From positions 3,162,001-3,226,000 of the forward strand of contig JBHGNT010000008.1 in the NCBI GenBank assembly GCA_043228905.1: a stretch of 64,000 nt of DNA, given 5' to 3'. The DNA comes from Azolla caroliniana (lineage: Eukaryota; Polypodiophyta). Positions 35,641-51,631 of the stretch are shown piece by piece (the first letter of the stretch is position 1; every line of letters starts with the position of its first letter). The notes beneath the pieces were generated by a model, which worked only from the letters and a program-made list of their open reading frames with translations, had not been told where the DNA came from and ran no database searches. The position numbers and the translations under genes were made by a program.

Positions 35641-36077
35641 TTCCTCTTTATCTTATAGGTTGACAGAAAGGACATAAACGAGGCGGATGGGATTGGGGCA
35701 GTCCACAAGACTGACAGGGGCGAGGTGGTGGATGCGGAAAATGAAGCATGATAAGAGTACATGATTTTGGTGGTAAATCAACAAGAGTGAGATGGTTGAT
35801 GTGGATTAATGAAGCACAATTCATGCTTTTGATAAGGATGAGTGTTGGTGGTGTGGGGGTTGAAACATAGTCTCTTTAGAAGACTAGACTCATTTAGTTG
35901 TTTGTATGTACAAGATTTTGGCAGTAATCAGCGAGAAGTTTGATGTGGACTTGAAGAAGCAAAATGCATGTTTTCGTTAAGGATGAGTGTTGGTAGTGTG
36001 GGGGCTGAAGCATGAGCATTTAGTGTCTTACTTGTTTTGTTTAGGGGGAACCTTTTCAGAATATCTATTAAATATAT

Positions 36078-36271
36078 TGTGAAATGCACATAAGAGATCA
36101 AAACCAGTCTAGTTAGCTTCTTACTTCTTACTCAATTTATAGTTTATACAAAGGTACCCATTTGGGTTGGCTTAGCTTAAAAGGGTATGCTAAAAGGGTG
36201 GGTCGGCTTAGGTACATGCATCCTAAAAAGGGTGTGCCAAAAGAGTGGCACAAAGGCATACATGCACACCA
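36078..36271 (-). repeat. LTR-like block, right arm, inner copy
   Basis: Read on the - strand it starts GGTGTGCATGTATGCC and carries CCACTCTTTTGGCACACCC, TATAAATTGAGTAAGAAGT and AGCTAACTAGACTGG, matching the left-end block. The 37436-37632 copy has the same body but lacks about 40 bp near its outer end. Confidence 0.7.
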
Positions 36272-36309
36272 CATTTCCCCCCTGAGAGAAACAAGGAGGT
36301 TTACAACAC

Positions 36310-36660
36310 GGGGAAAGGATGGGGGTCAGAAGATGGGCCTAGGGTGGCATATTGGCAGGTTCAGAATGGACGTCAATAGACGATTTTGGTGGGAGGTGAG
36401 GATCACACCCATAGAGTGCTCTAAAAGGGCTGATTTGTGCGGCAACCTCCTACTTGAGGGTCTTGTTGAGGCATTCGGTGAAGATGGCGTGGGGATGTAA
36501 ACATCTACGGACACGTAGTTGAGTTGCAACGACGTTGAGGACATCCCCCGTGGATTTGTTGGCCTTGATAGTTGGACGGGGCTAGTGACGGAAAACGAGC
36601 TATCAATCGGCGAATAGAGATCAATCACTCTTGTGGACTGAGGGCCACCTGGACTTAGCT
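36310..36660 (-). pseudogene. Inverted integrase scrap
   Basis: The reverse complement matches the 33130-33410 integrase DNA (GATGTCCTCAACG/ACGTCGTTGCAACTC, CCTCAACAAGACCCTCAAG) with deletions. It is not in an open integrase frame. It supports the idea that both arms come from one Ty3-type element. Confidence 0.7.
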
Positions 36661-37150
36661 GAGGTGGGGGACATGAGGGCTATCGTGTCAGAGGGGGATC
36701 GAGGAAAGATCATATGGTGGCGAAGATCAATCGCTCCTGTGGACTGAGGGCCACTTGGACTTAGCTGAGGTGGGGGACAGGAGGGCTATCGTGTCGGAGG
36801 GGGATCGAGGAAAGATCATATGGCGGCGAAGATCAATCACTCCTGTGGACTGAGGGCCACCTGGACTTGGCTGAGGTGGGGGACAAGAGGGCTATCGTGT
36901 CAGAGGGGGATCGAGGAAAGATCATATGGCGGCGAAGATCAATTGCTCCTGTGGATTGAGGGCCACCTGGATTTGGCTGAGGTGGGGGACAAGAGGGCTA
37001 TCGTGTCAAAGGGGGATCGGGGAAAATATCATTTGGCAAAGAAAGATCAATCACTCTTGTGGTCTAAGGGCCACCTGGACTTGGCTAAGGTGGGGGTCAG
37101 GAGCGCTATCGTGTAGGAGGGGGATCAGAGAAACTCATGGGACAAGAAGT
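36619..37150. repeat. 106-bp tandem array, five copies
   Basis: Units start GATCAAT at 36619, 36725, 36831, 36937 and 37044, so the period is 106 (once 107). Each contains TGTGG.CTGAGGGCCACCTGG, GCTGAGGTGGGGGAC and GAGGGCTATCGTGT. The corresponding left-arm DNA at about 32985-33080 holds only one unit, so this array expanded in one arm after the palindrome formed. Confidence 0.93.
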
Positions 37151-37435
37151 TAATGGGCAACCTAAGGTGATGGGGAAGAGTTGGTGGAGCAAGACATAAA
37201 AGTGGTGTGAGAAAGTGAGTGTCTAAGGTGAAGGTGTAGTGGGCTTACGTGCTAGAGAGGTATAGATGGCGATCGCCAAAAAAGGACTTGGATGGAGGAA
37301 GCGGTGGATATCGGGAGGCCTAACTAGTGAACTAAGGCAGTGCTAATAGAAGAGATACTACTACAAGAGACTAACAAGAGTGTCGGTGATGGTGGCGAGG
37401 GCGATGCTACCTACGAAGCGGAAGAGGCGGATGCT

Positions 37436-37632
37436 TGGATGTGGGGGACTGGTACCCCGCATCTCCACCAATATGTGAAATGCACATTAGAGATCAAAAA
37501 CTGTCTAGTTAGCTTCTTACTTCTTACTCAATTTATAGTTTATACAAAGGTACCCATTTGGGTTGGCTTAGCTTAAAAGGGTATGCTAAAAGGGTGGGTC
37601 GGCGAGTGGCACAAAGGCATACATGCACACCA
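37436..37632 (-). repeat. LTR-like end block, right arm, outer copy
   Basis: The - strand reads TGGTGTGCATGTATGCCTTT at the outer end and continues to GCGGGGTACCAGTCCCCCAC, the mirror of the left-arm end block. Confidence 0.7.
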
Positions 37633-38865
37633 CTATATAACTAACTTTTATAATTCCCTTGAATCATGAAGTTTTACCTTTGAACCATAACAATTTCTTT
37701 AAGCTTTAGTTTTCTTTTGAGTTTATAAAAAGTAACCTTTTAACAATTCAACTCAAGTCAAAATTGAACCAAAAAATCGCAAATTTACAACTTACAAGCT
37801 TGTAGATCCCTCAAAACGATTTGATTTGAAAATTTTCAAAACATTGTTGGTTTAAAAGTTTTCACACTTCAATTAGGATTGGTTAGGTTGCAAAAACCTT
37901 TAACAGCTTCAATTTGCAACTCCCAAACCAGACTATTGCCAATTACTATTCATATATATTCCTTATAGAATGAGGAATTGTCCTTATTTCAAATCAATTT
38001 CTCATTACATATGAATGGATTTTCATTCTATACAATGGCTGAGAGTTAACATGACCTGGCAATTAGAATCCTTGCAACCTTTTTCTCATAAATGTCATCA
38101 CTCTAATGACTAGATTTTCAAGGAATCACGACTCTAGTGAACAAAGGAAAGCACTTATGAGGTTTTCGTAGGCAATTCAATATGTTTGAATTAAAACTTG
38201 TTCATATTATTTCTTCTCTAGACAAGGCAAATACATTGCGAACATTTGAAACATGATGACATGTATGGATACACAGAACTACCAACTAGATTTGTGGCAA
38301 TTGTACAATATTTCTTAATCATCCAATGGGGGCCAATGAATCATGTATTTTACATGGTTGGGAACTCAAATCGCCACTTTGCTCTCAATTGAGACTCTCC
38401 TAAAGACAAGACGGTTACGGTAACACAATTGCTTCAGCATCTATTACAATTGATAAAGCAAAAGTTAGTAGTGACAAAGTTATTTCCATGCATGTGAAAA
38501 TGCATTGTGATTTTTTCATGAGTTTACATCATGCAAATATTTAAATCAGTGAAAACTAGCCCATGCATCAGAAACAAGGAAAATGTTTGTCATTGTAACA
38601 TTGAGAGGGTATTATATATATAGTCTATATAATACAGAGAGATTACTATTATTATGGGAAAGCAAGTATAACAAAATACATATGAATTATTATTGATAGA
38701 TGGTCAACATATGTAGTATCAACCAATATTATTATGGCAAAGCAAGTATAACAAAATACATATGAATTATTATTGATAGATGGTCAACATTGATGATGAT
38801 GATGAGGATGATGATGATGGTATGAATTATGCTTAGTTGTTACCTGATACTTGATCAGCCTTTGC
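37633..38865. repeat. Spacer with an 80-bp duplication and a GAT microsatellite
   Basis: Two copies of an 80-bp unit start at 38648 and 38728 (ATTATTATGGGAAAGCAAGT, then ACATATGAATTATTATTGAT). They are followed by a (TGA/TGATGA)n tract at 38791-38820. The rest is AT-rich DNA without a gene; its right edge should include the FNR 3'UTR. Confidence 0.8.
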
Positions 38866-42413
<3,548 letters not shown>

Positions 42414-42424
42414 TGCAGGTGCTT

Positions 42425-42660
42425 CCTTCTTCTTCTTCTTCTTCCTTCTCCTTTCTTCTTCTTCTCCCTCTTCCTCCTCCTCTTCTTCTTCTTCTTCTTA
42501 GCCATAGCTAACTTTTGTATTATCATATTGTATGTGGCTCTCAATGGATAGCTTATCTCATCCACACACACACACACACACACACACAAGGAGACAATAA
42601 CAAAGTGCCTAACTTAAGCTTCTCTTCTTCTTCTTCTTCTTCTTCTTCTTCTTCTTCTTT
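42425..42660. repeat. TTC and CA microsatellites upstream of FNR
   Basis: Pyrimidine-rich TTC/TCC tracts at about 42425-42500, a (CA)n tract at 42563-42589 and a (TTC)n tract at 42620-42660 lie directly before the FNR start. They are likely leader or promoter DNA. The lysine- or arginine-rich open frames across them are artefacts of the repeat. Confidence 0.8.
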
Positions 42661-42972
42661 CATATACCTGCCTGGTCCTGACCGCACCCCGGCCATGTAC
42701 CGCATTCATACAGATCCCGGCATACCCCCCCCCGTATGCCTTCATGTTTCCCTGCCTTATCCCAATATGACACTTGATGGTCAGTGCCCACCCGCCCATC
42801 CCTTCCTGTTGCCCTACCCTGTTCCCTGTTCCCTGTTCTCGTCACATCAGTGGTCAGTGTTCGCATGTCTCTGCCACCCTAGGTTCTCTGCCAATCCTTT
42901 GTGCTATGTCCCCCCAAGCCTATGCTACTATGACCACACACAAAAAACGCATCGGATTGCGAAAACACGTGC

Positions 42973-43989
42973 GGCATGAATCGTTTGGTTTGTGTATGGA
43001 GGGTTTTTCCTAATGTCTCGATGTGTGCACATGTGTAGGTTTGCATTTGTTAGGTCCTTTTCATACAACACAAACAGTTTAGTCTTATGGTTCCTTTGGC
43101 TAGTGTCGTCACTTCTTAGAATATGCTCCAACTATGTTCAATTGGGTTTGCGCAATTGTGCATGAAAAGCAGCTCACAATCGAGGTGCTTGGAGCTCATT
43201 TTGAGAGTGACGACACGTGCTTCCCCTTGTGTTACATGGAGATTGAGCACCTCGGGGGTTTCTATGGTTGTGATCATGGCATTAAATTCGTTAATCATAC
43301 TAATATCTGCAAGTTTTATTGGTTCAAGTATGACGGGTCACAAAGTAGGTTTAGAATTAGTGACCAACCAAAATGAATGCTCATGTGGCACAATTTTTAT
43401 TGGTGCAAAATCAATGGAATGGTCATAGGCTAGGGCCTTTTTTATTAAGGTCCACGAAAATTTATGTTTAACGCAACATAAAAAACGTTGTTTGCAATAA
43501 AATGCAAGCCCTAACCTCTTCTAAAACCCTATTCAAACAGAGCATCTAGGGGGACTATCTCTTGTCATGACAAGCCATTTGTCACATATATGTGGGGTAG
43601 GCAACTTCTAGCCTTGTTAGTTAATGTTGGACACTAATTACTCGAGCACATAAGTTGTCCCATGTTGATATCAATCTAGCGAGGTTCAATCGCTAACCAA
43701 AAGTGTTACATGGGCATCCACGTTCTTTGATACTTAGTTTCAAGGAGAAGGTTGATAGGTTTTCAACATTACCACAAAATCATCTGAGTTTATCAAGGTT
43801 CATGGATAGTTTGCTACACATGTGCTTATATCTCATACTATGCTTGGGTGCATCTAGTATGTGCCCTATTTTATGGTGTGCTAAACTGTTGCATTGTATG
43901 AAAAGGACCTAACAAATGCAAACCTACACATGTGCACATCAAGACATTAGAAAAAGTCGGCGGCATACACAAACCAAACTATTCATGCC
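42973..43989. mobile_element. 1.0-kb element with ~100-bp terminal inverted repeats
   Basis: The left end GGCATGAAT.GTTTGGTTTGT continues through TAATGTCT.GATGTG and GTAGGTTTGCATTTGTTAGG to TTTTCATACAA. The right end, reverse-complemented, repeats this order from 43989 back to about 43887. Long TIRs suit a Mutator-like non-autonomous element. No transposase frame is seen inside, and no clean target duplication was found, so the class is a guess. Confidence 0.7.
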
Positions 43990-45024
43990 ACCCAACCTCG
44001 TGGACATGCCCATCTATTTTAAATGATGGAGAGGTTTGTGCAATTACAAAACCTTGATTTACTAGCATCATTGTGTTTTGTTTTATCAAGAAATTATTGA
44101 AACCTTGCAATTGTCTAGTAATGTTGATCCCATTGGTACATAGAACGAACAAAACATCAAAGTACTTTTAGCCTATGGTTATTTGCTAGCAATACAAAAT
44201 GTTAATATTATGTTAATCTTTTTTCATGGTGATAAAACAAAGGACACATTATTCCTACCATCAAGCATGCTTTGGTTTGATGACGATCAAATTTGTGTGA
44301 ATGGCAAAAGAAGGGATAGATAAACAAATATTATGTTACATGTAGGTGCATTTCTTATCCGTTTATCTTTAGATGTCTATACCGATAATTGCTTTCTCAT
44401 TGAACTCTCTTAGGATAGACTTCTTGGGTCACTCGAAATGTCTCTCTTTTTCACGTGTTCGATATTTGTAAACTGAACATTGGAACTCTATGGAATAGGT
44501 GGATCTATTTATCATTATGTTGTACGTATTCATGTAAACACGCTTTGAAGATTCTCTACGCTTAAGGAACCCATCACAAGACTAATTTGAATGAACTAAA
44601 ATATTTAGGTTGGCCCTCCATACATTAAATTCACAAGATGCATAAGGATCTTATGAGAACGTCTTTGAAGCATTAGCCTTGGCCCCTAAACATAGACATC
44701 AAAGCCCATAGTAAATGTAGTGATAATCTTGTATAGCAATATAGTCTCAGATTTATCCTCATCACTTGAATGACAACACCAATTATACTAAATGCATAGG
44801 GGGATTCTGAGTGTCGAGATATGGATTTTACTTCATTAAAAGAAAATCAACTCGGATATATTGTTGTTTTCTAAAAAAAACTATAATCCATAACCACTTA
44901 CCCAATTTCATTTAGTTTGAGATGGAATTAGCAAATCAAATATTTAAATGTACAACAAGCTCAATGACTTAACTATAGTTTATTCAAGCCCATTTTTATG
45001 ACATGAGGCTATTAATCTTATATA
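43990..45024. other. Spacer without a recognisable gene
   Basis: Only short open frames with no family resemblance are seen. The sequence looks like old repeat debris, but nothing can be named. Confidence 0.4.
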
Positions 45025-45399
45025 TATCAATCGGCAACGGTTTGGTTTGAACCGAACCGAACCATGAAACCGTGGCTTAACGACTTAACGATTTAAACAG
45101 TTCGGTTTGGTTTTGTTTTAACATTTTGAAACCGCGGTTTAAACGGTTTAATGTTTTTAAATTTATTTTTTAAAACAACCTTTTCATTTTTAAGCCCAGT
45201 TCTCTCATTTTAGGAAAGATATTTAAAATTTTGACCTAAGTTGAAAACCGAAACCGAACCACGAAACCGCGGTTTTAGCGATTTGGAATTTTACCTCGCG
45301 GTTCGGTTTAAATGGTTAATGGTTTAGTTCAGTTGGGTTAAAGTTTTAAAATTTTAAAATGGTTAGGTTTGGACATTCTCGAACCGTTGCCGATTGTTA
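45025..45399. mobile_element. hAT-type MITE, CGGTT-rich
   Basis: Terminal inverted repeats TATCAATCGGCAACGG and (right, reverse complement) TAACAATCGGCAACGG bound 375 bp. The perfect 8-bp target duplication CTTATATA occupies 45017-45024 and 45400-45407. The interior is built from GAACCGAACCG/CGGTTCGGTT tracts in both orientations and has no coding frame. Confidence 0.9.
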
Positions 45400-45407
45400 C
45401 TTATATA

Positions 45408-46555
45408 CCCATAACCCATCCATTTTTTTGTCGAGAAACAAAGACAGTGGAGGAGAATGACACAAATCAAACGAGAGGGAATTCATGACACCCCATGTCT
45501 TCTCGAATGGACATTACAATCAGTGGTTTATTTGCCCTTGCATGGAATGTCGATGTATATAGACAATTGAAATATGTGATTCTCTATTGACACGTTATCA
45601 ATTTAGAGCTCACATTCAAAAGAAAGAAATGGAACATCATCCCATCTCCTTTCGCCAACGGAACTTACGATTGGGCCCAAAAGGCCCCAAACTATGTAGG
45701 TGCGCAAATGTAGAAAACCCGTCATGTGAAAAAATAAATCATGTCATTGTTAGTGTCTGAGAAAGAACTGCAACTATCCAAGTATTTATACGTTGAACTA
45801 GGATAAATAGGTAATGAGTCGATGAACAATCATGCACACTAACATACATGTATATATGCAAGAAATTGATCAAGGTATTACTCTTATGATTGAACTATCA
45901 AAATACTTGTGAAAGATTGAAATGACCAATTTACACACCCACTTTCACACATGATGATGTATTATCTTTCTCGATGTTTGGAATTTATAACCCAATTGAG
46001 GATTGGAGCAAGCATGTAGATGCAATCAAATAATAGAATATCTTCTCCACACATTAGTCTCAAACGAATCACATGTCGTTAGTACATCTAGTGGCTTTTA
46101 AATATGCAAAAACAAATCGAATTCCTCAATTATTGATTCGATTATTTGGGGTTCCACATGCCACTCATACAAATAATAGAATCACCTATTTGATGCATTA
46201 CTACCACGAGATAAAATATCAGCAATATACTCCTCCCTCCCCCATTCATGGGGAAGAGTTAGCTACTATAAATACCACCCATTTGTTTAGGCATCACGCC
46301 CGAACCTATTTGTTTAGGCATGATGCCCAACCCAAGCACAACCAGGCATCATTGCGGGTAAAGAGTGCACTGCGTGGTGATTGTCAATGCCAAAGACAAG
46401 TAAGTGGACACGATCACGTAGCATATACGCCAAACCTAGGGTCACCGAATATCAAGAAGAATATCTAACATGTGAAACGCACGAAACCATAAGAATTTTG
46501 GTCAAGCTACCGCTCAAATGCGTGTTTATGTATCTTTGGATTCAATTCTTGTAAT
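45408..46555. other. Spacer, possible repeat debris
   Basis: The open frame at 46073-46468 shows no recognisable domain. Nothing else could be supported. Confidence 0.35.
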
Positions 46556-47810
46556 ACCTCTCACCTACCCCCCAAAATTGACGCAACATGTTATGTTATT
46601 GCTTTTATATGCATATGATGTGGTACTCTTCTCATATGATTTTGATATTATGCAACATTTACTCAGGGTATTAGAAGAATTTTGCCATAGTAGGGGACTA
46701 GTGGTGAATGTGGAGAAAACAAAGATGACGGCAGTGCAAACCATCCAACCCCATCATTACCCTATGCTCACATATACAATTTGTCCAAAGGTTTAAATAC
46801 CTTGGTATTGATGTACCCGCCACAAATAAATGGAGTGCATGCTTTGATTCTAGGCATCAAGCTGGTTGGAAATCGTATCCCCTTTTCGAGAACCAATGCA
46901 ACCAAAGTGATACTTGTGGATGCGAAGTAAAATTAATGTTGTTCAATGCCATGGTAACTCAAGTATTACTTTATAGAGTAGAAGTATGGGATGACACTAT
47001 CTCTCTTAATGCATGGAATGAGATTGAGAAAATTCAAAATATGTTTAAAAGGAGGCAATCAGGAGTTAAATGCATTACCTCATAGCAGTTTGTGCTCTTG
47101 GAAACAAGTGTTTGGTCAATAGAGATATCGGCACTCCAAATATATGTTACAAAAGTCAAGAATATGCCGAATAATTGATTACCACATCTTCCTTGGAATG
47201 TTGGATGTAAGCTACAAAAGAATCATAAGAGTAAAATTCTCTCATTCGGTTGGGTTGTTGACATAAGAAACTGGTTAAGAAGATGGGTTGTGGATGATTG
47301 TTTAGAGCTTTCGAGTGATGCTATGTATTATTTAATGATCGGGTAAAGGTTGGTGGAATCATTAACGATGAAGTGGGAAGATGCTAAGAGAACAAAGCTA
47401 GAATACTGCATTGCAAATGTCAACCCTGAATGTTGGTTTCAATACAAGGCAAGAATGCATGTTGATCGTATCCAACCTTATCTCATTACTGATATTAGTA
47501 GTAATGCACATAGAGCCCTCACACTCCTCGCACTCGATCTCACAAGCTAGGTATTGAAGTGGCATCATGGTATAAAAAATGTAACGAATTTGAAGGCATA
47601 GAAAGTATGCAATGAAGGCATACTAGAGGGTGAATGTCACTTGTTCTCCACACACTCGACATATAGCGCAATACGTTCAAGATACGATGACATATTAAGC
47701 GGGAGTGATAACTTAAGTGGCATACTTAAGACACCACCTAGAAGAAGGTCGAGCTCGTATGCGTATGCCTGCCTTATTCACGTATAGAGACTTTGTGCTT
47801 CAATGTAAGA
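46556..47810 (+). pseudogene. LINE reverse transcriptase C-terminal remnant
   Basis: Broken frames read LLLLYAYDVVLFSYDF (a YADD box degraded to YAYD) and GLVVNVEKTKM near 46590-46740. Then come FNAMVTQVLLYRVEVWDD, WNEIEKIQNMFKRR, ILSFGWVVDIRNWLRRW and a zf-RVT-like tail near 47640-47730 (ECHLFSTHSTYSAIRSRYDD). Several stops and shifts show it is dead. It differs from the 21403-26035 LINE, so at least two lineages are present. Its end lies within about 100 bp of the site II motif of the S27a promoter. Confidence 0.8.
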
Positions 47811-47881
47811 AATCCGCTTCTTACGAAGGAGACACATATGAAGAACAAACACATGTATACTCTGGTCCCATAGGTCAAAAC

Positions 47882-47887
47882 TGGGCC
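47882..47887 (+). promoter_or_regulatory. Site II motif (TGGGCC)
   Basis: TGGGCC lies 280 bp before the S27a start. Site II elements bind TCP factors in plant ribosomal-protein promoters and often pair with a telo-box, as here. Confidence 0.5.
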
Positions 47888-48019
47888 CTTTATGGACGAT
47901 AAAAACAAGTCTAAATTCTAAATTCTACCCCCCCCTCCTCCCCAAGTCATTGGCAAAAAGATTGAAATTCCCACTTTGCCCCTTTGTATCTGTTGTCCGG
48001 ACAAATGTGAAACCTGAGT

Positions 48020-48028
48020 AAACCCTAA
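48020..48028 (+). promoter_or_regulatory. Telo-box (AAACCCTAA)
   Basis: AAACCCTAA lies 134 bp upstream of the ATG of the ubiquitin-S27a gene. This motif is typical of plant translation-machinery promoters. Confidence 0.65.
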
Positions 48029-48161
48029 CTCTCTTTTTGGCTCGATGGAAATGCGTGTATATATGTATTGCTTACCCTCAGCCCCCGATTTTCCTTTTCT
48101 GTGTAGAGTCTGTGCAGGAGAGCGACGAAGGAAAAGTCTGGAGCTTCGACTGTAGGACAAG

Positions 48162-49416
<1,255 letters not shown>

Positions 49417-51631
49417 GCTTCATACTTAGGGTTTGGACCTTCTATGAAGGAGTAGGTTGCATGCATGAAATTGAGTTTTTGTGTCTGGTGTTTCTTGCGG
49501 ACTATTAAAAAGTATCCTGTTAGTTGTTTAAATATTCAATTGCCAGTTTTCTATGCATTACAAATGTGAATGTTAACTGTTCTTTTGTTTAATCTTGTGC
49601 TGACCATATCTTCATAAAATAGACGTTTTTCTTGGATAATCTTGCCTTAAACTTAAATTGTGTTGCCTTAATGTCATTATTATTGTTGCTAGATTTTTAA
49701 GTAGACACGAAAATCAATACATTGTGAATTTTTTGGATCAATTAAGAGCTTGTACTAGAACAGGTGAAACATCCTTTGATCAGAGAATCTGAAGCAACCC
49801 AATATTACGTAATTTGGAATGTTCCTGGTTTACAGACTTGTTAATGGAAGAATATAGACGATGAGTTCAGCTCAAGAAGAGTTTCATTTCAGCCAGGTTG
49901 ATACTGGGTAATAGTAAGTTGAATAGTCTGAGAAGTTTAATTAACCAGTGACATGCCATGTACCGATTTTGTGTATCTATTTATCTCTGAGAGTTATATA
50001 AACGTAGTCCTGTCCATTGCATAATTTCCATCAAAGCTCTGCCTCCTGGGATAAATTTGATTAATAAAAATATTCAAATCTTAGGATGACTTATCATTCT
50101 AAACATAATGTATGAAGGCTTTGTTCATAGGTGTGCCTTCTCTTTCCCATTTTATTATATCACCTTTATCTCTGTTCATTTTTTTATCCAGTAAAATAAA
50201 GGGACTTGCAGTGGGTTCTCCACAGTTGTATGAACAAACTTTATAGAACTAAATATAGGTTGAAGATTGAAACTAAATATATTGGTTCTCCAGTCACATA
50301 GAAACGTTGGTATGGGGAAAGGTACCGAAGTAAAATTACTTCAATACTGAGAAATGGAAAAGGCCTTTTATATAAAACAGAGTTTCTTTGCATGACATAC
50401 TTCGACTAAATGAAATGGTGATTGACATCAGTACCTCTGATTATCTACATTTTAAAATCAAACTCCCGAAAATTTATAACAATGAGAAACTGGGCATCCA
50501 AGTAAAATGGATCATTTCCCTTTGTTTATGCGAGAAAGAGAGAGAATGGAAACTCTGAAATACTGCAATGGCTTACGGACACCAAATCAAAGATTTTCTA
50601 TTGCTGCTCTATTGACAGAAAAAACATAAACTCATCCAGAATGAAATTTTACAAGCTTACAATTGGGAAACATACATAGAGGCAAATATTATATTCTTGT
50701 TTATATTATTAAAGAGGTACTGTGTAAACATAATGGAAAAAATGCTATACATTTGTTTTATTTACAGAAAAAGAATATGAAGGTCATTGTTATGCAGAAT
50801 GAAATTCTACACGGATAGGATTGGAAACATACAGAGGACACATATTATGTTCTTGTTTATATTCAACGAGGCACTGGTAAACATGATGGAAAAAATGCTA
50901 TACATTGCATGTGAACTAAACCTCCAGTTCGTGTTTCTGTTATGAGAAACCATCGATACATACAGGGCCACATAATATATTCTTTGTTTACATTCAGAGG
51001 CAAAAGTACACACGATGGAAAATAAATGCTCTATACACTGCCATATGAACTTGGACCTGTGCTTGATGTTGCTGTTACGAGACGCCATTGATACATACAG
51101 ATGTATTTACTATATATTCTTGTTTACATTCAGAGAGGCCGAACCAATAGACACAAATGAAAAAAGCTATACACTGCCATATGAACTGGATCTCTGTTTG
51201 GTGTTGCTATTACGAGAAGCCAAGATCATAGAAGTTGATGACAACTGCTTGAATTGCCAAAATGGTCTTCAGAAGCTCATCTAGGCAAAAACTTCATATT
51301 TCGATGAATTATTTTTCCACAGAAAGCCTGTTGAGGTTTGTTCTTAGCATACCTCTGGTTGTCCAAGGTTAAAATGGATCTGTGCATCTTTATACTGTGT
51401 TCACTAATTTGTACACATTCCGGGCACCCTTAATTCCCACATTATATACTGACACTGTGCTCATGCAGAGTTTCTTTATTTGTAACGAGTGGCTTCTATA
51501 AACCACAGAGAATGATTGTGTGAGGCGCTATTGCCAACTCCAGTGGATGAAGATGGCAATAAACTATAAGCCAACATAGCATCCCTTCATGGTGAATTTG
51601 AATTTTTGTGAAGCACAAAGGAATTTTGTGG
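49417..51631. repeat. Spacer with a ~130-bp tandem repeat, about four copies
   Basis: Copies lie at about 50640-51235, anchored by ACATACAGAGG...TATTATGTTCTTGTTTA at 50829 and its relatives near 50670, 50959 and 51093. Each also has GATGGAAAA.AATGCTATACA.TGC and GTTACGAGA-like phrases. The spacing drifts between about 130 and 160 bp. The left part should hold the S27a 3'UTR and the right edge the EXO84 3'UTR. No other gene is seen. Confidence 0.75.

Larger units (their letters stand above)
32745..37632. mobile_element. 4.9-kb imperfect palindrome of two inverted Ty3-type remnants
   Basis: The left end TGGTGTGCATG at 32745 is mirrored by CATGCACACCA ending at 37632. The left arm reads: LTR-like end (32745-32945), integrase fragment (33000-33350), second LTR-like fragment (33999-34099), ~150-bp repeats (34118-34410). 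The right arm repeats these blocks in reverse: LTR-like end (37436-37632), spacer and tandem array (36619-37190), integrase scrap (36310-36660), LTR-like block (36078-36271), ~150-bp repeats (35740-36060). Between the arms lies a LINE fragment (34420-35640). I infer two head-to-head copies of one internally deleted Ty3-type element, or a foldback element built from it. No clear target duplication is visible. Confidence 0.75.
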
